Part shown: one piece after another, positions 1-6,079 of the stretch
Numbering within the stretch: the stretch's first letter is position 1
Layout: every line of letters starts with the position of its first letter
Source: UBA4823 sp034436035
GTDB taxonomy: Bacteria; Chloroflexota; Anaerolineae; Anaerolineales; UBA4823
Length of the DNA stretch: 9,061 bases
Assembly (NCBI GenBank): GCA_034436035.1
Contig: DAOTVW010000127.1
Coordinates: 1-9,061, forward strand
Direction: 5' to 3'
Made by a program: the position numbers and the translations under genes
The notes under the pieces: generated by a model
Seen by the model: only the letters and a program-made list of their open reading frames with translations
Databases searched by the model: none
Told to the model about the DNA's origin: nothing

Positions 1-49
1 CGCCACCGGTTTTGAAGACCGGGGAACCCACCGGGACTCAACCACTCCC
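1..49 (-). tRNA. selC: tRNA-Sec (anticodon UCA), partial at the window edge
   Basis: Selenocysteine tRNA, which carries Ser-to-Sec to in-frame UGA codons with SelB. On the minus strand the sequence folds in order as follows. An 8-nt acceptor 5' strand GGGAGTGG (42-49) is followed by TT. A 6-bp D stem GAGTCC/GGGTTC (34-39 and 24-29) encloses a 4-nt D loop CGGT. One base precedes a 5-bp anticodon stem CCGGT/ACCGG (18-22 and 6-10) around the loop CTTCAAA, with anticodon TCA at 13-15. TGGCG then begins the long variable arm. The 8-bp acceptor, 6-bp D stem with tetraloop, and CUUCAAA loop are diagnostic of bacterial tRNA-Sec and differ from ordinary Ser or Trp tRNAs. The rest of the variable arm, the T arm and the acceptor 3' strand lie before position 1, so acceptor pairing cannot be confirmed. 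None of the complete genes here shows an internal in-frame UGA. Confidence 0.9.
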
Positions 50-56
50 ACATTTA

Positions 57-85
57 AGCATACACCATTGAGCACAGGCTGACAA
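57..85 (-). promoter_or_regulatory. sigma70-type promoter of tRNA-Sec
   Basis: Reading the minus strand, a -35 box TTGTCA (80-85, 5 of 6 matches to TTGACA) is followed by exactly 17 bp and a -10 box TATGCT (57-62, 4 of 6 matches to TATAAT). Transcription would start around 50-52, only a few bases before the mature tRNA 5' end at 49. The tRNA therefore need not be read through from tnaA. One arm of an inverted repeat (61-69 with 112-120) covers the spacer and part of the -10 box. Confidence 0.55.
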
Positions 86-120
86 GGGCAAGATTATCCG
101 ATGATGGTTTTAATGGTGTA
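61..120. repeat. 9-bp inverted repeat upstream of tRNA-Sec
   Basis: TACACCATT at 61-69 and AATGGTGTA at 112-120 are perfect reverse complements, 42 bp apart. The left arm overlaps the -10 region of the putative selC promoter. It could be an operator, a weak RNA stem or chance. No protein site of this sequence is recognised. Confidence 0.4.
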
Positions 121-139
121 AATTTAATGACAGTGAAAC

Positions 140-190
140 CTTGTAGAAACCACTTTTCAGTGCCACAAGATTATGAAAGGTTTCCCTTTC
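140..190 (-). terminator. Two small hairpins downstream of tnaA, possible weak terminator
   Basis: In the minus-strand transcript, about 30 nt past the tnaA stop, GAAAGG and CCTTTC (185-190 and 175-180) pair around a GAAA tetraloop. Just beyond, CACT/AGTG (159-162 and 151-154) pair around another GAAA loop, inside an outer CTTGT/ACAAG stem (165-169 and 140-144). Neither is followed by a clear U-tract, so intrinsic termination is uncertain. They could instead stabilise the 3' end or precede Rho-dependent termination. The 172-bp gap between selC and tnaA shows no gene. Confidence 0.3.
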
Positions 191-221
191 GGTTTATTTG
201 TGCGCAATGAGTCCTCCCTTT

Positions 222-1601
222 TTAACGCGGCTCCAGGCTCGCAGTGAAATGCCGCAATGCCGGCGGCGCCCAAACGATGCGCATTCCGCGCATTTTCGTG
301 CGCTCTTCGTATAACCGTATCACGCTCTCCGCTACGAGTTGCATATGGTTATCCGTGTAAACTCGCCGCGGGATAGCTAAACGTACTACCTCTAATGGAG
401 AATAATGAACCACACCGCTTTGAGGATCCTCGGAACCAAACGCCAGTTGTCCTAATCCACACCCACGCGTCCCAGAATCGATATATAGCGCGGCCGCTAA
501 TGCTTCAGCAGGAAAATGCTCTTGGGGAATATGCGGTGTAAAGCGCTTCATATCCAGCATCACACAATGTCCACCAATTGGACGGATTGCTGGTACACCT
601 GCGTTCAAAAGTTGTTCCCCCAAAAGATGCACCTGGCGAATCCGGTTTGCCATATAAGCCTGATCTAACACCTCCGTTAATCCAATTGCCAATGCTTCCA
701 GATCTCTACCAGCCATACCACCATAAGTGATAAAACCTTCGAGCAAGATTAATAATTGTTGCGCCTGCCGATATTTTTGTTCGTCTTTCAAAGCCAGAAA
801 TCCACCAATGTTGACTAATCCATCTTTCTTGGAACTCATTGTACAGCCATCCGCCAATGAGAACATTTCCCGGGCAATTTCTTTTAATGATTTTGATTTA
901 TAGCCTGCCTCACGCTGTTGGATAAAATACGCGTTTTCCGCAAAGCGGGCAGCATCAAGGTAAAAGGGAAGGCCATAACGGTCGGCAACTTCACGCACCG
1001 CGCGCAAATTCGCCATAGAAACCGGCTGTCCCCCATTATTATTGCAAGTGATGGTGACATGGATTAAACCAATATTTTCTTTCCCTTTTTCACGGATATA
1101 TCGCTCTAATTTCTCAATATCCACATTGCCCTTAAATGGATGCTCGCTTTCGGTTTGTAATCCCTCGTCAATAATCAAATCGATAGGCAATCCGCCTTTG
1201 CTGCGGACATGGGCTTCGGTTGTATCAAAAAACATATTGCTCAGCGCTGCGATACCTGGCTGGAGATGGATCATCATCAAGATATTTTCTGCGGGACGGC
1301 CCTGGTGAGTGGGAATGATATAAGGATATCCCGTGATATCGCGAATAACTTCTTCGAGATGAAACCAGTTCCGACATCCGGCGTAAGATTCGTCTCCGGT
1401 CATAATGCCTGCCCATTGATATTGGCTCATCGCAGAGGTACCGCTATCCGTGAGCAAATCCACGAAAACTTCTTCTGCCGGGATTTTAAATATGTTATAC
1501 TGCGCTTTTTTCAACACTTGCTCTCGTTCTGCGCGGGTCGTGATCTTTAACGGCTCGACCACCTTGATGCGGTACGGTTCTGCTTTGTATGGATATTCCA
1601 T
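222..1601 (-). CDS. tnaA: Tryptophanase (L-tryptophan indole-lyase)
   Basis: Cytoplasmic PLP enzyme converting L-tryptophan to indole, pyruvate and ammonia. The protein is 459 aa, close to family length (E. coli TnaA 471, tyrosine phenol-lyase 456), and is intact. Visible family features are LLTDSGT (49-55), Tyr73 in ESYAG, THQGR (98-102), Asn187 before GGQPVS, Asp216 and Arg219 in DAARFAENAYF, the PLP Schiff-base lysine Lys259 in SSKKDG, and Arg407 in VRLAIPRR. The sister enzyme is tyrosine phenol-lyase. Three positions favour tryptophanase. Asp126 (FFDTT) stands where TPL has the phenol-contacting Thr124. Leu383 stands where TPL has Arg381. His451 in LRHFTA replaces the TPL Phe in LRFFTA. 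The ATG is preceded by AAGGAG 8 nt upstream. No tnaB-like permease is adjacent and no Trp-containing TnaC leader is seen. Homology is certain; the substrate call rests on these aligned residues. Confidence 0.93.
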   Translation of the reverse strand: MEYPYKAEPYRIKVVEPLKITTRAEREQVLKKAQYNIFKIPAEEVFVDLLTDSGTSAMSQYQWAGIMTGDESYAGCRNWFHLEEVIRDITGYPYIIPTHQGRPAENILMMIHLQPGIAALSNMFFDTTEAHVRSKGGLPIDLIIDEGLQTESEHPFKGNVDIEKLERYIREKGKENIGLIHVTITCNNNGGQPVSMANLRAVREVADRYGLPFYLDAARFAENAYFIQQREAGYKSKSLKEIAREMFSLADGCTMSSKKDGLVNIGGFLALKDEQKYRQAQQLLILLEGFITYGGMAGRDLEALAIGLTEVLDQAYMANRIRQVHLLGEQLLNAGVPAIRPIGGHCVMLDMKRFTPHIPQEHFPAEALAAALYIDSGTRGCGLGQLAFGSEDPQSGVVHYSPLEVVRLAIPRRVYTDNHMQLVAESVIRLYEERTKMRGMRIVWAPPALRHFTASLEPR

Positions 1602-1609
1602 TGGCTTTA

Positions 1610-1615
1610 CTCCTT
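1610..1615 (-). promoter_or_regulatory. Ribosome binding site of tnaA
   Basis: AAGGAG on the minus strand lies 8 nt before the ATG at 1601 and fixes that start. A 17-codon upstream reading frame (1615-1668, minus) ends with its TAA at 1615-1617, touching this site. Confidence 0.8.
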
Positions 1616-1814
1616 TAGGTAAAAGATTTGACCAGCATTTCCAAGGGTAATAAATGGGTATCTTTCATGGGCAACCTATTTCCCTAGATAGCTGGTATTT
1701 CTACCCCAATTAACATTTTTGCAAGGTAATTTTACACCTTTTTTACTGCGAATTTGCTGTTTTCCACTGATAATTATGCTTGCCATACATGGCTCTATTG
1801 ATTCCACACCTATT

Positions 1815-1819
1815 AGGAG
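1815..1819 (+). promoter_or_regulatory. Ribosome binding site deciding a GTG start for the chemoreceptor
   Basis: AGGAG lies 7 nt before GTG at 1827. The frame is open upstream to a TTG at 1719. That extension has no comparable ribosome site and would put a Cys-rich hydrophobic stretch before the real first transmembrane helix, so the GTG is preferred. Confidence 0.75.
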
Positions 1820-1826
1820 AGATAAA

Positions 1827-4301
1827 GTGAAATTAACAAAGTTGCAACAATTCCGTTCCTTACAAACAACAGTGCTGATCTGGACGGGAATTATCCTCTT
1901 ATTAATGGGCGGGATTCTCGTCCTCAACGCCACGATCACCACCCGCAACATGGCGATCGCCAATGCAAAAGAACAGGCATTAACCCAAGGTCAATCTTTA
2001 GCGAGTCAAATTAAAGCAGAAATCGAAGTCGCAATGGATGGTGTGCGGACAATGGCGAATGCATTGAAAACCGTCAAAGACCCTCAAACATCCGTTCAAC
2101 TTGAACGCCGCGAGGTAAGTTATATGGTGCGCACCTTATTATTAGAAAACCGCAGCCTGACCGGTGTGAGCACCTTATGGGATCCAAACGCCTTCGATGG
2201 AAAAGATGCACAATATATCAACGCCCCCGGTGGTTATGACCAAACCGGACGCTTGTTACCCTATTGGCACTGGGATACCTTAGGAAATCCAATCGTTGAG
2301 CCGCTCACAGATTATGAAACCAGTGAATGGGTGGTTTGTCCAAAAACAACGAAAAACGAGTGCATCACTGAACCTTATCTCTATCCAATCAATGGTGTCG
2401 AAATTTTAATGACTACAGTCGTAGCACCCATCGTGGTAGACAATACCTATTACGGGCTGGTCACCTCCGACATCGATTTACAATTCCTGCAAAACCATTA
2501 CGCAGATCAAGCAAAAATCTTTGATGGCGCCGGTGCGATGGCAATCGTGACCAACAAGGGGATGATCGCCGGCGTAACTGGCCAAAAAGAATTGGTTGGG
2601 AAACAGTTCAGTGATTATGAGCCGCGCGCAGAGGACATTGTCGCCAAAATTCAGGCGGGACAATCGGATCTTTTTGAAGATGGTGGTTATCTCAAAGTAA
2701 TCGTCCCAATCAATATTGGTAAAGCAACGACCCCATGGGGGGTATACTTGCGCATCCCAATGAAAGCAGTCACCGCAACTGCCAATCGCCTAACCTATCA
2801 AATGGTCGCGATTGGTATTGTACTGATTATCCTCGGCTTAATTGGCATTTGGTGGGCATTCAGGTGGATTGCAATTCGCCCCATCAAAGTTTTACAAGAT
2901 GCTGCGAAAAAACTTGCCCAAGGGGAAACGAGTACAACTGGGCTGGAAAAAGTCGCCAATCGCCCGGATGAATTAGGAGATGTAGGGAAAGCCTTTAACG
3001 AGCTCGTTCAATTTTACGATGAAATATCCAATGTCAGTCAAGAAGTTGCACAAGGCAACCTGCAAGTGGATGTCAAGTTGCGGTCCGAGAAAGATGTTTT
3101 GGGCAATGCCATCCACCACATGATTGACAGTTTGCGGCAATTGATCGGCAGGTTAGCAGAGAGCGCCGCGAAACTCAATGACGCCTCGAATCAATTAGCG
3201 TCTGTTGCCACACAAGCAGGGCAAGCCACAAACCAAATTGCTTCAACCGTTCAGCAAGTCGCTAAAGGAACTTCCCAACAATCCGAATCGATTAATCGCA
3301 CTGCCTCATCCGTAGAGCAGATGTCACGAGCCATCAGCGGAGTGGCAAAAGGAGCCCAAGAACAAGCGCAAGCGGTTGCTAAAGCTTCCTCTATCACCTC
3401 ACAAATTTCTACCACAGTTCAAAAAGTAGCCGGAAACGCTCAAGCCATGGTTAAAGATTCACTTGAATCGACCTCTGTTGCCCAATCGGGAGCCAAGACG
3501 GTAGAAGAAACTGTTCAAGGTATGGAACAAATCAAAACCAAAGTGAATATCAGTGCCCAAAAGGTGGAAGACATGGGACAGCGCTCTAATCAGATTGGTG
3601 CGATTGTCGAGACCATTGAAGATATCGCCAGCCAAACCAACCTATTGGCGCTCAACGCAGCGATCGAAGCTGCTCGAGCCGGTGAACACGGCAAAGGATT
3701 TGCAGTGGTTGCAGATGAAGTCCGCAAATTGGCGGAGCGTTCCAGCCATGCCACCAAAGAAATCGCTGAGCTGGTGAAAAGCATCCGTAATTCTGTGTCC
3801 GAAGCGATAAACGCCATGAGTGAAACGCTGAAAGAAGTGGAAGCTGGTGCGTCTAAATCTTCCCAGGCTGGGCAGGCGCTGGCTGCCATTATCAAAACTG
3901 CTGAATCAGTCAAACAACAAGCTGAGCTCACAGCCGAGGCAGCCCGTCTGATGGATTCCGCCTCCAATGAACTTGTCTCAGCCATGGATTCGGTTTCCGC
4001 AGTTGTAGAAGAAAATACCGCTGCTACAGAACAAATGGCTGCCAGCTCTAATGAAGTCACCGAAGCGATTGAAAATATTGCCAGTGTGAGCGAAGAAAAT
4101 AGTGCGGCAATCGAGGAAGTCAGTGCCAGCGCAGAAGAAATGAGCGCCCAAGTTCAAGAGGTAATGGCATCCGCCCAGGCTTTAGCGCAGATGGCGCAAT
4201 CGCTCCAGGAGTTAGTTAATCAGTTCAAATTGAACAGAGAGAGCGGTGGGAATCACCGCCAGCGGGATGTCGAGGAACCAGCTTTGGTCTTTGGATCGTA
4301 A
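1827..4301 (+). CDS. Methyl-accepting chemotaxis protein, dCache sensor with HAMP
   Basis: Inner-membrane chemoreceptor of 824 aa that relays ligand binding to CheW/CheA and is adapted by CheR/CheB. TM1 is at about 16-35. The extracytoplasmic dCache domain (about 36-320) has the hallmark PNAFDGKD (120-127) and a YWHWD motif. TM2 is at about 326-345. A HAMP domain (about 346-399) is followed by a second HAMP-like segment ending near 445. The long coiled-coil signalling domain (about 445-801) carries the hairpin tip, from NLLALNAAIEAARAGEHGKG through FAVVADEVR (605-633). Methylation-type pairs in the expected context are at 728/729, 735/736, 756/757 and 763/764. There is no C-terminal NWETF-like CheR tether. 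The sensor has S-E-W-V (166-169) where amino-acid dCache domains have R-x-W-Y, so the ligand is unknown. The only two cysteines are 171 and 179, in the sensor. The gene diverges from tnaA and ends at a strong terminator. Confidence 0.95.
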   Translation: MKLTKLQQFRSLQTTVLIWTGIILLLMGGILVLNATITTRNMAIANAKEQALTQGQSLASQIKAEIEVAMDGVRTMANALKTVKDPQTSVQLERREVSYMVRTLLLENRSLTGVSTLWDPNAFDGKDAQYINAPGGYDQTGRLLPYWHWDTLGNPIVEPLTDYETSEWVVCPKTTKNECITEPYLYPINGVEILMTTVVAPIVVDNTYYGLVTSDIDLQFLQNHYADQAKIFDGAGAMAIVTNKGMIAGVTGQKELVGKQFSDYEPRAEDIVAKIQAGQSDLFEDGGYLKVIVPINIGKATTPWGVYLRIPMKAVTATANRLTYQMVAIGIVLIILGLIGIWWAFRWIAIRPIKVLQDAAKKLAQGETSTTGLEKVANRPDELGDVGKAFNELVQFYDEISNVSQEVAQGNLQVDVKLRSEKDVLGNAIHHMIDSLRQLIGRLAESAAKLNDASNQLASVATQAGQATNQIASTVQQVAKGTSQQSESINRTASSVEQMSRAISGVAKGAQEQAQAVAKASSITSQISTTVQKVAGNAQAMVKDSLESTSVAQSGAKTVEETVQGMEQIKTKVNISAQKVEDMGQRSNQIGAIVETIEDIASQTNLLALNAAIEAARAGEHGKGFAVVADEVRKLAERSSHATKEIAELVKSIRNSVSEAINAMSETLKEVEAGASKSSQAGQALAAIIKTAESVKQQAELTAEAARLMDSASNELVSAMDSVSAVVEENTAATEQMAASSNEVTEAIENIASVSEENSAAIEEVSASAEEMSAQVQEVMASAQALAQMAQSLQELVNQFKLNRESGGNHRQRDVEEPALVFGS

Positions 4302-4335
4302 TAGCTCCCGCCCAAAACGCCTCTTAATTACAGAT

Positions 4336-4371
4336 AAAAAGGGCTGCTCAATTTTGTAAGCAGCCCTTTTT
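4336..4371. terminator. Bidirectional Rho-independent terminator
   Basis: GGGCTGCT (4341-4348) and AGCAGCCC (4359-4366) form a perfect 8-bp GC-rich stem with a 10-nt loop. It is flanked by AAAAA (4336-4340) and TTTTT (4367-4371), so each strand gives a hairpin followed by a U-tract. It lies 34 nt after the chemoreceptor stop and 10 nt after the stop of the convergent MprF-like gene, and can end both transcripts. Confidence 0.93.
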
Positions 4372-4381
4372 CCATCATTCC

Positions 4382-6079
4382 TCAGTGCTTCTGTAAATAA
4401 GACCACCAAAAATCGTCCCCTGAATCGGCGCGGATTAATGCGGTAATCACTTCCAATAAATTTTCTACGCCCGGATAAACCAAATAACGGGGTTCCCAAT
4501 TCGGATGGAATTTTTCCTTGAATTCATGCAATCCCTTGAAATTATAAAAACGAGTCAGGTGTTCGTACATAAGGCGTAATATTTTTTCTGGAATAGGCGA
4601 ATTTGGTGTCTCCCCAATTCCGGCTAAGGCGCTTAATCCTAAGCTAAAAGTCTCATAGTGGTGTTCCCGGGCCCATTCAAATAGCGCAACGAATAAAAAT
4701 TCCATCGTCCCATTTGGCGAATTCTTTCGACGGCGCATTAAATCAATACTGACTTCTTTCTTTTGATAAGCAGGCAGCACATTTGCAAATGCAATGATCT
4801 CTCCCTCGGGTGAAGTACAAATCATCACCCGTTCCGAACGAATATAATTCTCATCAAACCACCCCACCGAAAAACGTTTCTCTGTTCCATGCATCAAGGT
4901 CAGCCATTCATTGCTGATTGACCGTAATTCTTCTAAATATTCTTTATCGATTGGCGGTTCAAGCATAATCGACTGATAATTTAATCGGCGTAATTTATTT
5001 ACCGCCGTGCGTAACGACTTGTTTTCTCCTCCCTCTAAGGTAAATGAGGCTAAGTCTACAATCGCTTCAGAACCAATACACAGTGTTTCGTACCCGCAGC
5101 GTTTATATTCCTCGATATAATCGGGGGTAGTTTGATAATACGCGGCTATCCAATCATTTTTCTCACAAAAAGCCTGAAATTCCTGAATAGCTCCGAACAC
5201 ATCTTCAATGGGGCCAATCGGATCACCCAAAACGACCGCACCACGACCCTTTGCCACATAGGCAATCACAGATCCACCGCTGCTGAAAAAATAAGATTTA
5301 TCCCCTAACAAACAAATACGGGCCAGGCTCGTCCTTCCATAGGTTTGAATGATTTGGCTAGCTCTTTGCCTTTCAGCTTCGCTGGCTGGCTGGCGCATCA
5401 ACACCGGGCGGGCTAACAAGTAAAAGCTATACGAATAGGTGATCAAACTCAATCCATAAACCGAATCAATAAAGTAACGTCCATAACCGGTACTTGCCTG
5501 AAGTTCGGAAGGAGCATAAAACACTGCCAGGAACAATGCCTCTTTCAAGGCTGTGGATAAACTAATAGTTGATTGGAAATGATGGGTTAAAAAATACAAT
5601 CCACTCGTGCCGTATAAAAGCACAAAGAAAAATGCCAGGATCAGGGTACGCATCCCTTGAAACAACGACGGAGGGTCAGAAAGAGCATAAAAGAGATCCT
5701 TTGCCAACAACAACAAAATGATAATAAAAGCGGAAAGGATAGCTTCTTCATAATTTAAATTTTTAATTAAATGAGTCACGCTGCTCAGTGACAAAACAAT
5801 TACAGTAATAAACCAGGCAATTCTCTTGCGGCGTGATAATTGAATGGAGAGCAAAATTAATGCAAACCCGGCTAAGACAGAGGTGAAATGACTACCGCGG
5901 CGCACGACCAATGGGAATACTTTTTCTACGACTTGTAAACGCCATAAGATTGCCGGCCGACTGGCAGATAATAGATTCAATACCCCCATTATTGCAGTCA
6001 AGGAAGCAATCAGGCGAACAACCCAGGCTTCCCATTTGGTGCGGATAGAACGGCTAAAAGGAGCTGTTTCAGATTTCAT
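4382..6079 (-). CDS. Short MprF-like lysyl-phosphatidylglycerol synthase (DUF2156/LPG_synthase_C)
   Basis: Predicted membrane aminoacyl-tRNA:phosphatidylglycerol transferase of 565 aa, which would move Lys (or Ala) from tRNA to PG and lower the negative charge of the membrane. About six hydrophobic segments (near 19-38, 63-80, 87-104, 112-131, 145-165 and 203-223) precede a soluble GNAT-fold synthase domain (about 235-550). MprF signatures are present: GDPIG (285-289), SLRTAVNKLRR (355-365), SISNEWL (387-393), FSVGWFDENY (403-412), FANVLPAY (431-438), DLMRRRKNSPNGTMEFLF (446-463) and KEKFHPNWEPRYLVYP (521-536). Full MprF is about 840 aa with an extra eight-helix flippase half; that half is absent, so this is a synthase-only form. 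The chosen ATG overlaps the mgtA stop by 11 nt and has no clear Shine-Dalgarno site, implying translational coupling. A TTG 19 codons upstream is possible but less likely. The aminoacyl donor cannot be read from sequence. Confidence 0.87.
   Translation of the reverse strand: MKSETAPFSRSIRTKWEAWVVRLIASLTAIMGVLNLLSASRPAILWRLQVVEKVFPLVVRRGSHFTSVLAGFALILLSIQLSRRKRIAWFITVIVLSLSSVTHLIKNLNYEEAILSAFIIILLLLAKDLFYALSDPPSLFQGMRTLILAFFFVLLYGTSGLYFLTHHFQSTISLSTALKEALFLAVFYAPSELQASTGYGRYFIDSVYGLSLITYSYSFYLLARPVLMRQPASEAERQRASQIIQTYGRTSLARICLLGDKSYFFSSGGSVIAYVAKGRGAVVLGDPIGPIEDVFGAIQEFQAFCEKNDWIAAYYQTTPDYIEEYKRCGYETLCIGSEAIVDLASFTLEGGENKSLRTAVNKLRRLNYQSIMLEPPIDKEYLEELRSISNEWLTLMHGTEKRFSVGWFDENYIRSERVMICTSPEGEIIAFANVLPAYQKKEVSIDLMRRRKNSPNGTMEFLFVALFEWAREHHYETFSLGLSALAGIGETPNSPIPEKILRLMYEHLTRFYNFKGLHEFKEKFHPNWEPRYLVYPGVENLLEVITALIRADSGDDFWWSYLQKH

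Noticed and set aside
1042..1550. Plus-strand frames opposite tnaA
   Set aside because: They lie wholly antisense to a fully conserved enzyme and show no family features.
222..1601. Tyrosine phenol-lyase instead of tryptophanase
   Set aside because: The phenol-contacting Thr and Arg of TPL are replaced by Asp126 and Leu383, and the C-terminus has LRHFTA, as in tryptophanase.
1741..1774. Sigma28 (flagellar-type) or firm sigma70 promoter for the chemoreceptor
   Set aside because: GATAAT at 1769-1774 resembles a -10 box, but no TAAA or TTGACA-like element lies at the proper spacing.
1719..1826. N-terminal extension of the chemoreceptor from a TTG at 1719
   Set aside because: There is no ribosome site at the TTG, whereas GTG 1827 has AGGAG 7 nt upstream and gives the normal short cytoplasmic N-terminus before TM1.
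3590..4060. 156-codon minus-strand frame inside the chemoreceptor gene
   Set aside because: Its Ala/Ser-rich product is the antisense shadow of the coiled-coil region, and it has no ribosome site or recognisable domain.
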